Source: Amycolatopsis sp. FBCC-B4732
GTDB lineage: Bacteria > Actinomycetota > Actinomycetes > Mycobacteriales > Pseudonocardiaceae
DNA length: 64,000 nucleotides
Assembly: GCF_023008405.1 (NCBI RefSeq)
Contig: NZ_CP095376.1
Span: 7,110,501 to 7,174,500, forward strand
Direction: 5' to 3'
The notes under the pieces are model-generated. The model searched no databases, was not told the DNA's origin, and saw only the letters and a program-made list of their open reading frames with translations. Below, one piece after another: positions 8,724 through 16,620 of the stretch (within the stretch, counting starts at the first letter, position 1; each line of letters starts with the position of its first letter). A program made the position numbers and the translations under genes.

Positions 8724-9137
8724 ATGGAGGCTCCCACCAGCACCACGATCCGCTGCATCGGCGGCATAGCGTTCGACGACCACGGCCGACTGCTGCTCAT
8801 CCGCCGGCGCAACGACCCCGGTTCGGGTCAATGGTCCCTGCCGGGTGGCCGAGTCGAACCGGGCGAAACGGACGAACAGGCCGTGATTCGCGAGCTTCGC
8901 GAAGAGACGGGATTGGACGTGATTCCGGGCACAGTGATCGGCAGCGTCCGGCGCGGGCCGTACCTGATCTTCGACTACGCCTGCGCGGTCACCGGTGGAG
9001 AGCTCACGGCGGGTGACGACGCATCCGACGCGCGTTGGGCCGATGCGGCAGACCTTTCGGACATGGAGGCGGCCGGGGAGCTGGTGGATCTCCTATACGT
9101 GACGTTGCGTGACTGGAACGCCTTGCCGCGTGCTTGA
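8724..9137 (+). CDS. NUDIX hydrolase
   Basis: A 137-residue NUDIX protein from the ATG at 8724. The Nudix box is complete: [17 protein letters not shown] followed by REETGL, with all catalytic glutamates. It hydrolyses nucleoside-diphosphate-linked substrates; the substrate cannot be predicted. A TACCGT box stands 7 nt before the ATG, indicating a leaderless transcript, and 48 further nt are open upstream but unlikely to be translated. It ends in front of the palindrome cluster at 9207-9261. Confidence 0.88.
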   Translation: MEAPTSTTIRCIGGIAFDDHGRLLLIRRRNDPGSGQWSLPGGRVEPGETDEQAVIRELREETGLDVIPGTVIGSVRRGPYLIFDYACAVTGGELTAGDDASDARWADAADLSDMEAAGELVDLLYVTLRDWNALPRA

Positions 9138-9206
9138 GCGCTCCTCGGCGGCGGCCGTTGGGGTGCTGGGAGGGGCCGAGCGCTCCGGAACGAGCGCGGA
9201 GCGGGT

Positions 9207-9261
9207 CCGGACGTCATGAACGAGTCGTTCATGACGTCCGGCGAGGTGAACGACTCGTTCA
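9207..9261. repeat. Tandem ATGAACGA/TCGTTCAT palindromes between convergent genes
   Basis: The first element, 9207-9241, is a perfect 35-bp palindrome with 17-bp arms (starting CCGGACGTCATGAACGA) around one central base. A second, shorter copy, TGAACGACTCGTTCA (9247-9261), follows; TCGTTCATGACGT occurs twice as a direct repeat. It lies between the NUDIX gene and the convergent DUF2332 gene and probably terminates transcription in both directions, though the repetition exceeds what a terminator needs. Confidence 0.8.
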
Positions 9262-9285
9262 TGACGTTGCGGACCGGCCGGAGGG

Positions 9286-10380
9286 CTAGAGCGGCAGCCA
9301 GGTCATCCGCTGCCCGTGCGGGGCGGTGCGGGCCAAGGCGTGGGCCTCCGCCTTCCCGTCCTCCCACCGGACCACGCCCAGCGTCGCCAGCCCGTCCCCG
9401 CCCGCGAGGTCCGCCCGCCCGGGCAGAACCTCCTCGAGACCGGCCCCGTAGAACTCCTCCGACACCCACCAGACCGGCCGGGAAGCCGCCAGCGAAGCCA
9501 GCTCCGAGACGAACTCGGCCCGCCGCGAAGCCCCGAAGTACGCCAGCACGTGGCTGGTCAGCACCACCAACGGCCCGTCCAGCGACGCGGCCGCCGCGGC
9601 GAAGTCCGTGACCCCGTCCCCGGTGATCAGCCGCGGCCGGTGCTTGGCCTGCTCGGCCGCCGCCGTGCGCAGCAGCCTGATGCGGTCCGGCTGGTCGGCC
9701 CACACGCACGCCTCGAGCCACGCCAGCTCGTCCTCGTCCGACAGGTCCACCGGGGCCCGGTCGAGGCCCGCCCGGTCCGTCACCGCCAGCTTCTTCGGCA
9801 GCTTCGGCGCGACCGCGCCCGGGGCCAGGTCCAGTGCGCAGTGCAGGCCGACCGCCGACTTGGCCGGGCCGGCCGTCAGCTGCTCGCCGCCGTCGCACTG
9901 GTAGCGGTAGCCGAAGCGGTCCATACCCAGCAGGAGGCCCGCGGAGCAGCCGACCTCCAGCAGGGCGACCTTCCCGCCTGCTTCGCGAGCCGCCCGCGCC
10001 ACGCCCGGGTACAGCAGCGCCGCCCGGCGGACCTCGTTCGTCTGCGTGTACCGCGACGAAATCAGCGCCCGCGCCTTGTCCGCGCGCTCCAGCAGGAACG
10101 ACCGGAACAGCGGCCACGTCTCCGAGTCGACGCCGTCGAAGCCGCCCAGCGAGGGGTAGTAGCGGGACAGCGGGTGGATCGGGTCGGCCTGCACGAGGCG
10201 GTGCGCGGTCGCCATCAGCAGCGTCGCGCGCACCTCGCCGTCGCGCGCGACCGACAGCAGGCCGGCGACGTCGTCGTCCTCGGCCGCCTGCCTGGCCAGG
10301 TGCTCGTACAGCGGCGAGACCCCGCGGGCCTCGACTTCCGCGAACGTGCGCAGTACGTCCTTGATCGCGTCCAGGTCCAT
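9286..10380 (-). CDS. DUF2332 domain-containing protein
   Basis: A 364-residue protein matching the DUF2332 family along its whole length (ARQAAEDDDVAGLL near the N-terminus, LFRSFLLERADKARALI, and the glycine-rich VALLEVGCSAGLLLGMDRF). The GCSAGL segment resembles the SAM-binding loop of a methyltransferase, but activity is unproven. It starts 7 nt after the MaoC-like gene stop, so the pair forms an operon. Confidence 0.8.
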   Translation of the reverse strand: MDLDAIKDVLRTFAEVEARGVSPLYEHLARQAAEDDDVAGLLSVARDGEVRATLLMATAHRLVQADPIHPLSRYYPSLGGFDGVDSETWPLFRSFLLERADKARALISSRYTQTNEVRRAALLYPGVARAAREAGGKVALLEVGCSAGLLLGMDRFGYRYQCDGGEQLTAGPAKSAVGLHCALDLAPGAVAPKLPKKLAVTDRAGLDRAPVDLSDEDELAWLEACVWADQPDRIRLLRTAAAEQAKHRPRLITGDGVTDFAAAAASLDGPLVVLTSHVLAYFGASRRAEFVSELASLAASRPVWWVSEEFYGAGLEEVLPGRADLAGGDGLATLGVVRWEDGKAEAHALARTAPHGQRMTWLPL

Positions 10381-10387
10381 CAGAGCC

Positions 10388-10891
10388 TCATTCGTGCGGC
10401 ACCGGCCGGCCCGGCTGCTCCCCGCCCCGAGTTTCCCCGTAGGAGCGCTTCGGCACCATCACCTTCCGCCGGAAGGTGCACACGATCAGGCCGTCCTGCT
10501 TGTACCCGCGCGTCTCGACGTACACGACGCCGCGGTCGTCCTTCGACTTCGACGGCGTCTTGTCGAGCACCTCGGTCTCGCCGTAGATGGTGTCGCCGTG
10601 GAACGTCGGCTTGACGTGCTTGAGCGACTCGACCTCGAGGTTCGCGATGGCCTTGCCGGAAACGTCGGGCACGGACATGCCCAGCAGCAGTGAATAGACG
10701 TAGTTGCCGACGACGACGTTCTTGCCGAAGTCGGTCGTCTCCCCGGCGTAGTGCGCGTCCAGGTGCAGCGGGTGGTGGTTCATCGTGATCAGGCAGAACA
10801 GGTGGTCGTCGTATTCGGTGACCGTTTTGCCCGGCCAGTGCTTGTAGACCGCACCGACCTCGAACTCCTCGTAGTACCGACCGAACTGCAC
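10388..10891 (-). CDS. MaoC-like hotdog-fold dehydratase
   Basis: A 167-residue hotdog-fold acyl dehydratase. The MaoC signature is seen as KTVTEYDDHLFCLITMNHHPLH, where the aspartate and histidine form the hydratase pair, and VKPTFHGDTIYGETEV later. It would hydrate enoyl-CoA or a related thioester. The GTG at 10891 was chosen because AGGAG lies 7 nt upstream; 17 codons further upstream are open but lack a site. It is followed immediately by the DUF2332 gene and diverges from the corA leader. Confidence 0.82.
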   Translation of the reverse strand: MQFGRYYEEFEVGAVYKHWPGKTVTEYDDHLFCLITMNHHPLHLDAHYAGETTDFGKNVVVGNYVYSLLLGMSVPDVSGKAIANLEVESLKHVKPTFHGDTIYGETEVLDKTPSKSKDDRGVVYVETRGYKQDGLIVCTFRRKVMVPKRSYGETRGGEQPGRPVPHE

Positions 10892-11033
10892 TCGTCTTCT
10901 CCTGTCCCGCGTAACACCGCGTGAGCCTGGTACGACACGCATCCGTAGTGAGGAGTACCCTCAACCATCGGTTCTCGTGCGTCAACGCGAGCCCCACCAC
11001 TCTGCACCCGGCCCGAAGGAGGTGAGGAACCCG

Positions 11034-11102
11034 ATGAGCAGTGGCGATAGTCCGCTCCCTAGTAGTCCCAGCGTTCCCACCTCACGGGTCGTCTCCAGGT
11101 AG
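11034..11102 (+). CDS. Candidate 22-residue leader peptide of corA
   Basis: A very strong ribosome-binding site (GAAGGAGGTGAGG) precedes an ATG at 11034 that opens a 22-codon frame, MSSGDSPLPSSPSVPTSRVV and two more residues, ending at TAG. The peptide is rich in Pro and Ser and uses AGT four times, a rare codon in this genome. Its coding part overlaps the left arm of an inverted repeat, and corA starts 100 nt later with a weaker site. Enterobacterial Mg2+ transporter genes have Pro-rich leader peptides (mgtL, corL); that comparison is an analogy only. Confidence 0.5.
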   Translation: MSSGDSPLPSSPSVPTSRVVSR

Positions 11103-11130
11103 GCCTTCTTCCACCCCTCGGGAACGCTGG
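11068..11130 (+). promoter_or_regulatory. Inverted repeat in the corA 5' leader
   Basis: CCAGCGTTCCC (11068-11078) pairs perfectly with GGGAACGCTGG (11120-11130). The left arm is inside the 22-codon ORF, so ribosome position would decide whether the stem forms. A second stem, GGGCGGA/TCCGCCC, lies at about 11138-11156. Confidence 0.5.
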
Positions 11131-11202
11131 TGTCGCCGGGCGGACGTACTCCGCCCCTGGTCAGTCGTCTCGCACGACCACGCACGACGCCCAGGAGATC
11201 CC

Positions 11203-12285
11203 ATGCCTGCCATTCCCTCGCTCGGCGGCCTCCGCGGCCGCGGCAACAAGGGCGCCGTCCCCGTCCGGCCCGTCCCGGTACCGCTGTCCGCCTACGTCGT
11301 CGACTGCGCGGTGTACGTCGCGGGCGAGCGCCTGCCCGGCCGCTGGACGCACATCGAGGCGATCAAAGAGGTCCGCAAGCGCCACGAAGGCTTCGTCTGG
11401 ATCGGCTTGCACGAGCCGGACTCGCAGCAGATCCAAGGCATCGCCGAAACCTTCGGGCTGCACGAGCTGGCGGTCGAAGACGCGCTCGAAGCGCACCAGC
11501 GGCCGAAGCTCGAGCGCTACGACGACACGCTGTTCCTCGTGGTGAAAACCGTCCGGTACGTCGAACACGAGTCACCCACAACGGCGAACGAAATCGTCGA
11601 GACCGGCGAGCTCATGGTGTTCCTCGGCCGCGACTTCGTCATCACCGTGCGGCACGGGAACCACTCCGGGCTGGCGCGGCTGCGCCGGGAGCTGGACGAC
11701 GACCCCGAGCGCCTGCAGCTGGGCCCGGCCGCGGTCGTGCACGCGATCGCCGACCACGTCGTCGACCACTACCTCGACGTCACGGGCCGGATCGAGAACG
11801 ACATCGACGTCATGGAGGCGCAGGTCTTCGCGCCCCGATCGCAGGTCAGCGCCGAGCAGATCTACCTGATGAAGCGGGAGGTGCTGGAGCTGCGGCGCGC
11901 GGTGATGCCGCTCGCGACGCCGGTGCAGCGCCTGGCCGAGGGCTACACGCGGCTGGTGCCGGACGAGGTCCGCTCGTACTTCCGCGACGTCGCCGACCAC
12001 CTCACGACCGTGTCCGACCGGGTGGCGGCGTTCGACGAACTGCTGTCCACCCTGGTCGACGCGACGGTGGCGAAGATCTCGCTGCAGCAGAACACCGACA
12101 TGCGCAAGATCACGTCGTGGGCGGCGATCATCACCGTGCCGACGATGATCGCCGGCATCTACGGGATGAACTTCGACTACCTGCCCGAACTGCACTGGAA
12201 GTTCGGGTACCCGCTGGTGATCACCGTGATCCTCGGCATCTGCCTGTTGCTGTACCGAATATTCCGGAAGAACGGCTGGCTCTAG
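11203..12285 (+). CDS. corA: CorA family magnesium/cobalt transporter
   Basis: A 360-residue CorA-type channel. The large N-terminal cytoplasmic domain (to about 300) is followed by two C-terminal transmembrane helices; the pore signature YGMN is at about 320-323 and the tail ends with the basic RIFRKNGWL. CorA is a pentamer that admits Mg2+ (and Co2+/Ni2+) down the membrane potential. An AGGAG lies 6 nt before the ATG. It occupies the place of Rv1239c next to the lpqY-sugABC neighbourhood in mycobacteria, although here about 9 kb of other genes intervene. The leader ORF and inverted repeat upstream suggest attenuation. Confidence 0.92.
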   Translation: MPAIPSLGGLRGRGNKGAVPVRPVPVPLSAYVVDCAVYVAGERLPGRWTHIEAIKEVRKRHEGFVWIGLHEPDSQQIQGIAETFGLHELAVEDALEAHQRPKLERYDDTLFLVVKTVRYVEHESPTTANEIVETGELMVFLGRDFVITVRHGNHSGLARLRRELDDDPERLQLGPAAVVHAIADHVVDHYLDVTGRIENDIDVMEAQVFAPRSQVSAEQIYLMKREVLELRRAVMPLATPVQRLAEGYTRLVPDEVRSYFRDVADHLTTVSDRVAAFDELLSTLVDATVAKISLQQNTDMRKITSWAAIITVPTMIAGIYGMNFDYLPELHWKFGYPLVITVILGICLLLYRIFRKNGWL

Positions 12286-12327
12286 GTCCCCTTTCTTTCC
12301 ACCGGAATCAGTGCAGGAGAATTCGTG

Positions 12328-12444
12328 ATGCCCCGGATGCTGTCCAACCTCAAGTTCTGGGCGCTCGCGCTCAGCGTGCTCTGGATCGTCGTCATCACTT
12401 TCGTCATCGTCGCCGACCCGGGGTTCGCGCACGGCATGAAGTAG
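12328..12444 (+). CDS. Small membrane protein (38 aa)
   Basis: A short gene directly after corA, with GGAGA 7 nt upstream of the ATG (a GTG one codon earlier is an alternative). The peptide MPRMLSNLKFWALALSVLWI continues as a hydrophobic helix and ends FAHGMK. It is one transmembrane segment with a positive N-terminus. No function is known. The 42-nt spacing after corA makes co-transcription, and perhaps an accessory role, possible. Confidence 0.7.
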   Translation: MPRMLSNLKFWALALSVLWIVVITFVIVADPGFAHGMK

Positions 12445-12469
12445 GGCCGCGGCGTCGTACCCTGGGTGC

Positions 12470-13120
12470 GTGCCGAAAGCGCTGGTCGTCTCCGACGAGG
12501 TCGACGAGCGGTTGTGGACCAACGCGGTCCGCACCGTCTCCGTCGACCTGGTCATCGGCGCCGGCGACCTCCCCTACGACTACCTCGCGTTCCTGGCCGG
12601 CGCGCTCGACGTGCCGTGCGTGTTCGTGCCCGGCAACCACGACCCGGACCTGAGCGGCTACACCCGCTACGGCGGGCTGTCCATGAAGGACGGTTTCCCG
12701 ACGGTCTGGCCGGGCCCGGCGGGCGGCGTCAACGCGGACGGCCGGGTCGTGGACGTCGCCGGAATCCGGTTCGCCGGGCTCGGCGGCTCGATCCGCTACA
12801 ACGACGGGCCGAACCAGTGGACGCAGCGCCAGCAGGCGCGCCGCGCCCGCGGCCTGGTGCGGCGCGCTCGCCGGCGGTCCCGTCGTGACGGCCGTGCCGT
12901 CGACGTCCTGCTGACGCATTCACCGCCGCTCGACCTCGGCGACCGGGCGGACCCGCCGCACCGCGGGTTCGCGTGCCTGCACCGGACGATCGACGCCTTG
13001 CGCCCGAAGTGGTTGCTGCACGGGCACATCCACCCCCACGGCGAGCCGGTGCCGGACCGCGTCGTCGGCGAAACCCGGATCCGCAACGTGGTGGGCCACC
13101 GGATCATGGAGTTCTCATGA
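12470..13120 (+). CDS. Metallophosphoesterase
   Basis: A 216-residue calcineurin-like phosphoesterase. The dimetal motifs are present: GAGDLPYDY, PGNHDPD, LTHSPPLDLG and the C-terminal LHGHIHPHG. The usual N-terminal DxH motif is replaced by VSDEVDERL, an unusual variation seen in some actinobacterial members. A TACCCT box stands 6 nt before the GTG, so the message is likely leaderless. Its stop overlaps the ATG of the ParB-like gene (ATGA), so the two are translationally coupled. Confidence 0.82.
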   Translation: MPKALVVSDEVDERLWTNAVRTVSVDLVIGAGDLPYDYLAFLAGALDVPCVFVPGNHDPDLSGYTRYGGLSMKDGFPTVWPGPAGGVNADGRVVDVAGIRFAGLGGSIRYNDGPNQWTQRQQARRARGLVRRARRRSRRDGRAVDVLLTHSPPLDLGDRADPPHRGFACLHRTIDALRPKWLLHGHIHPHGEPVPDRVVGETRIRNVVGHRIMEFS

Positions 13121-13956
13121 AAGAAACGGGGTTCCCCCGCGCCGACGCGGAGAACGACTTCCTCCGCGCGCGCCGGGGCCAGGTGCTTTCGCGGCTCTCG
13201 ACGTGGCTGCGCCGCGAGCCCGACGACGTCAACATCATGCTGCCGTTCCACGAAGTCGTGGAGGCGCTCGGCTACCTCGGCGAGCACCGGATCGGGCTGC
13301 GGGTGATCAAGCTGGACTCGATCGCCGGCACGGTCGACCGCAGCCGCGACTTCGACCGCCGCTTCCGCCCGACGTCGGCCCGCGTCCGCGAACGCTGGGA
13401 GCGGCTCGCCCTGGCGGCGCGCCGAGGCGAAGAAATCCCGCCGATCGAGGTGTACCGCGTCGGCGAGCTGCACTTCATCATCGACGGCCACCACCGGGTT
13501 TCGGTCGCGATCGCGCAGGGACTGTCCACAATAGAGGCAGCGGTGACGGCGGTCCGCACCAAACTGGACCCGAGCGGCATCCGCCACCGCGGCGACCTGA
13601 TCGTCAAGGACTACCGGCGCCTGTTCCTGGAACGGGTCCCCTTGACGGGCCACGCGCGCGCGTCGGTGATCGTGTCGGACCCGTGGGACTACGCGAAGCT
13701 GGGCGAGCACGTGGAGGCGTGGGGCTTCCGGCTGATGCAGGACGAGGGCCGGTTCTGCGACCGGGCGAGCGTGGCGCAGCGGTGGTTCGAGGAGGAGTTC
13801 GTCCCGGTGGTGGCGATGCTGCGCCAGGCCGGCCTGATCGGCGACCGCACGGACGCGGAGGCGTACATGTGGGTGGCGGCGGAGCGGTACCGCCTGATCC
13901 GGACCCACCGCTGGGACGACGAGGTCATCGAGACGCTCCGGTCCCGGCGGCACTAG
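13117..13956 (+). CDS. ParB/Srx-superfamily nuclease-like protein
   Basis: A 279-residue protein with a ParB N-domain-like core: EEIPPIEVYRVGELHFIIDG followed by HHRVSVAIAQG, the motif shared by ParB and sulfiredoxin-type folds. It has no obvious DNA-binding HTH as in chromosomal ParB, so it is unlikely to be the segregation protein. It starts within the stop of the metallophosphoesterase, suggesting the two proteins act together, perhaps on nucleic acid or nucleotide substrates (inference). Confidence 0.75.
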   Translation: MKETGFPRADAENDFLRARRGQVLSRLSTWLRREPDDVNIMLPFHEVVEALGYLGEHRIGLRVIKLDSIAGTVDRSRDFDRRFRPTSARVRERWERLALAARRGEEIPPIEVYRVGELHFIIDGHHRVSVAIAQGLSTIEAAVTAVRTKLDPSGIRHRGDLIVKDYRRLFLERVPLTGHARASVIVSDPWDYAKLGEHVEAWGFRLMQDEGRFCDRASVAQRWFEEEFVPVVAMLRQAGLIGDRTDAEAYMWVAAERYRLIRTHRWDDEVIETLRSRRH

Positions 13957-13976
13957 AACCTGGTTGCAAACCCAAG

Positions 13977-14004
13977 AAAAAACCCGACCCACGAAGGGGT
14001 CGGG
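13977..14004 (-). terminator. Intrinsic terminator of the NYN-domain gene
   Basis: Read on the minus strand, CCCGACCC and GGGTCGGG form an 8-bp stem with a short CTTCGT-like loop, followed by six T residues: a textbook rho-independent terminator. Confidence 0.85.
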
Positions 14005-14069
14005 CGGTGTGTAAGGCCAGTTTACACGAAGACGAAGCCGCGCCACCACCACCTACGCGGGTGACGGGC

Positions 14070-14747
14070 TCACCACCCCGAAGGTTTCGTCAGGGTGGTG
14101 ATTCGCGCCGGCAGCTGCGCGTTCGTCAAGTCGGCCGCGGCCAGTTGCCACCACCAGTGGCCGCCGACCCCCTCGCCGGCATCGGCGCTCGACGCCCCCG
14201 CGACGTAGTTGCGGGTCGGATTGACCACACCGACGGGCACCAGCGTGCGGGCCTGCGCGACCGGGAACGCGAGATCGCTGTCGTTGCTGATCACCACGAC
14301 TGCGTCCACGCGCTTGTGCAGCAGGTCCAACAGAAGGTGCGAAGCCACATTGACGTCCGATCCCTTCTCCTCGCGACGGGCCACCGACACCATGAACCGG
14401 GCATCGGGAACCGGCCGCTCGCCGGAGTCCTGCACCACGATCGGCCACGCCGCGGTCGTCACCACCGGCTTCCCCTTCGGCCCCTTGACCGCCAGCGGCG
14501 CCGTGGCGACCCTGTTGACGTAGCGCCCCAGTTCGACCACGTCGACCGACTTCGCCGCCACCAGTGCCCGCAGGTACACGTTCTGGTCCCGCGAACCGGT
14601 CTGGTGGCTCGCGCCGCTGATTCGCGCGGTGCAGAAGACCACGCGCTCGACGTGAGCAGTGGACCAGCCAGAGTGCCGCGCGATCAGGTTCTCGGCCAGT
14701 CGACGTACGTCGAGCCAGCGCCAGCCTGCTACACCCGAGCCTCCCAT
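14070..14747 (-). CDS. NYN-domain (PIN-like) protein with an abnormal start
   Basis: From the first canonical ATG the protein has 225 residues. It contains most of a NYN/LabA-type RNase fold: [33 protein letters not shown] and VVNPTRNY, with the later acidic residues. The conserved N-terminal strand with the first catalytic Asp ([17 protein letters not shown]) is encoded in the same frame immediately upstream (14748-14804), but no ATG, GTG or TTG precedes it; the codon at the expected start is GTA. The product from 14747 would lack the first metal ligand. The gene may therefore be a recent pseudogene or use a non-standard start. It has its own strong terminator. Confidence 0.7.
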   Translation of the reverse strand: MGGSGVAGWRWLDVRRLAENLIARHSGWSTAHVERVVFCTARISGASHQTGSRDQNVYLRALVAAKSVDVVELGRYVNRVATAPLAVKGPKGKPVVTTAAWPIVVQDSGERPVPDARFMVSVARREEKGSDVNVASHLLLDLLHKRVDAVVVISNDSDLAFPVAQARTLVPVGVVNPTRNYVAGASSADAGEGVGGHWWWQLAAADLTNAQLPARITTLTKPSGW

Positions 14748-14849
14748 GATGCCGCGGCCGCCGTAATACAGATTGTAACCGTCGACATAGATTCCAACAC
14801 GTACAGTAAGACACTAACGGCAATCCCCACTGCGGCCGTGAGGAGTCCT

Positions 14850-15590
14850 CTAGAAGTCCAGCCCCGGCGTCAGCGCCAGCTGCCGCACCTGGGCCGCCGT
14901 CAACGTCGGCTCCGGGCGCTGCTCCGGCAACCTCACCCCCGACCGCTCCAGCACGCCGCTGTTGTTCGACCAGAACTGCACCTGCGCGTCCGGTCCCGCG
15001 CGGGCCACCCGGTGGGTCACCACGTCACCCGACCGCAACGTCGAGAGCCACATCAACCCCTGCGGTGTCGGTTCCGTGCGGCACGAGAGTTCCTCCGGCG
15101 CGCCGCACGGTGGGCCGCCCGAGCTCCCCGGCAGCATCAGCACGTACACCGACCCCGAGCCCTCCGCGTCCGTCACCCGGACGCCCATGTGGAACAACGC
15201 CTCCCGCGGGGCTTCGCCCGCCGCGTCGGCGATCAGGTGGAACGGGTCCTCGGGCGGGGTCTCGCCCGGGATCGTCAGCCGCGTGATCTGCGCGTCCGGG
15301 GACACCAGCGCGCGGATCGCGCGACCCACCACACAGCTCAGCCGGTCGACCAGCGCCTCCCGCGTGTCCGACGCGGTGGGGCACGGGACGTTCGCCACCG
15401 AGCCGCGGTGCGGCAGGACCACCACCGCCAACCCCAACGCCAGGACCACCACCGCCAGCGCCGCCGCGCCCGTCAGCAGGTGACGGCGGCGAGCCGCCCG
15501 GGCCGCCGCGAGGACCGCCTCGCCGGACAGGCCGATCGGGGGCTCGTCTTCGGTCACGTACGCCGTCAACACCGAGCGGACGTCTTCCAT
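14850..15590 (-). CDS. Membrane protein coupled to an ECF sigma factor (putative anti-sigma)
   Basis: A 246-residue protein. A short cytoplasmic N-terminus (about 40 residues) is followed by one transmembrane helix (LLTGAAALAVVVLALGLAVV) and an exported domain of about 180 residues with four cysteines. The ATG shares one base with the sigma factor TGA, so translation is coupled. By context it is probably a membrane regulator of the sigma factor, but no zinc-binding ZAS motif is present and homology to known anti-sigma factors was not recognised. Confidence 0.65.
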   Translation of the reverse strand: MEDVRSVLTAYVTEDEPPIGLSGEAVLAAARAARRRHLLTGAAALAVVVLALGLAVVVLPHRGSVANVPCPTASDTREALVDRLSCVVGRAIRALVSPDAQITRLTIPGETPPEDPFHLIADAAGEAPREALFHMGVRVTDAEGSGSVYVLMLPGSSGGPPCGAPEELSCRTEPTPQGLMWLSTLRSGDVVTHRVARAGPDAQVQFWSNNSGVLERSGVRLPEQRPEPTLTAAQVRQLALTPGLDF

Positions 15591-16084
15591 CACCACTCCT
15601 CGCTCGTCGGCGCCGGCAGGGCCGCGCGCAGGGCTTCGACCCCGCGGGCCGTCTGGGACTTGACCGTGCCTTCGGCCACGCGCAGCAGCGCCGCCACCTC
15701 GGCCACCGGGAGGTCCTCCAAGAACCGCAGCACGACCATCGCGCGCTGCCGCGGCGTCAGCCCGCCCAGTGCCCGCTCGACGTCGAGGCGCAGCGGCGTG
15801 TCCCGGCCCGGTGGGGCCGCCGGCTCCGGCACCGCCGACGTCACGTACTCCCGCCCCGATTTCCGCCGCCCGGCCAGGAAGAGGTTCAGCAGGATCCGGC
15901 GCGCGTACGCGTCGGCCGTGTCCGGCCGCACCCGGCGCCACCGGCGGTAGAGCTGGACGAACATCGCCTGCACGAGGTCTTCCGCGCCGTGCCAGTCGCC
16001 GCACAGGGCGAACGCCACCCGGCGGAACCGCTGGACCCGCGCGGCGAAGTACTCGCTGAAATCGGAATCTCCCGACGCCCCCAC
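15590..16084 (-). CDS. SigE-family ECF RNA polymerase sigma factor
   Basis: A 164-residue ECF sigma factor. Region 2 is seen as FALCGDWHGAEDLVQAMFVQ and LYRRWRRV, and region 4 as LTPRQRAMVVLRFLEDLPVA with the HTH VAEVAALLRVAEGTVKSQ. It belongs to the actinomycete 'SigE family' group (YTRNA-type small ECFs) and is not the orthologue of mycobacterial SigE found at 36677-37288. The GTG start follows AAGGAGG. It forms a coupled pair with the membrane protein downstream. Confidence 0.85.
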   Translation of the reverse strand: MGASGDSDFSEYFAARVQRFRRVAFALCGDWHGAEDLVQAMFVQLYRRWRRVRPDTADAYARRILLNLFLAGRRKSGREYVTSAVPEPAAPPGRDTPLRLDVERALGGLTPRQRAMVVLRFLEDLPVAEVAALLRVAEGTVKSQTARGVEALRAALPAPTSEEW

Positions 16085-16261
16085 CCGGCCTCCTTAGCCC
16101 GTTCAGTCTTACTAGTGCGCGAGGGGCCGGAAAGGTTCAAGCGTCCCCCGTGCGAGCTACGCGCGGGTGTCCACCGCGTGGGGACGATTCCGGGCCGCCG
16201 GATCCCTAGCGTTCTTCCCAGTCGCGGCACGTCGGTGCGCGAATTCGGCGAAGGAGTCCTG

Positions 16262-16449
16262 ATGAGGCTGCTCTGGCAGTTGCTCGCGGTCGCGGCGATC
16301 GCCTTCCTCGGCGGCCAGGCCGTCAACGTCGTGGCCGGGAACCCGTGGCTCACGCTCGTCCTCGGCGCGCTGACCGCCGGGCTCGCGGTGCTGGTCTACC
16401 GGTGGGTCGTGGGGCGGGCCGAGCACCGCCCGGTCACGGAGCTGGCCAG
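16262..16449 (+). pseudogene. 5' remnant of a CPBP-family intramembrane protease gene
   Basis: The frame opening at ATG 16262 encodes MRLLWQLLAVAAIAFLGGQA, a second hydrophobic helix, and VYRWVVGRAEHRPVTELA. This is the start of a CPBP intramembrane metalloprotease (the 'RPVTEL' link before helix 3). The protease then stops: after about 16450 the homology moves to a histidine kinase in another frame, and the catalytic EExxxR helices are absent. The frame stays open by chance through the next gene. I read it as the left side of a deletion. Confidence 0.65.
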
Positions 16450-16620
16450 GCCGTGGCCGTCGGCACCGAAGGCCCGGGCAGCGCGTCCCCCGGCGGCAGC
16501 GGACGCGGCCTCGCGGGTCTCCGCGAACGCGTCGGCCTCCTGGGCGGCGACTTCAGCGCCGACCACCACGGCACCGGGTTCCTCGTGCACGCCCGGATCC
16601 CCACCGGGAACCGGGCGTGA
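16450..16620 (+). pseudogene. 3' remnant of a sensor histidine kinase gene
   Basis: In the +2 frame relative to the CPBP remnant lies GSASPGGSGRGLAGLRERVG, then LLGGDFSADHHGTGFLVHAR and IPTGNRA, ending at TGA 16618-16620. This is the last part of a NarX/DesK-type HATPase domain (the G2 box GRGLAGLRERV). Only about 55 of some 400 residues remain; the sensor, dimerisation helix and N box are gone. The TGA overlaps the GTG of the response regulator, as in an intact kinase-regulator operon. Confidence 0.75.

Noticed and set aside
10892..11202. M-box (ykoK) Mg2+ riboswitch upstream of corA
   Set aside because: GGAGGTGAGG superficially resembles the M-box GGTGAGGCTCC, but the following conserved helices are not recognisable and the segment is better explained as a ribosome-binding site of a leader ORF.
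13117..13956. Chromosome-partitioning parB
   Set aside because: Only the ParB N-domain-like core is present, no parA neighbour, no parS site seen, and the gene is coupled to a phosphoesterase.
14850..16084. The sigma factor at 15590 as orthologue of mycobacterial SigE
   Set aside because: It lacks the rseA-htrA context; the true syntenic SigE is at 36677-37288.
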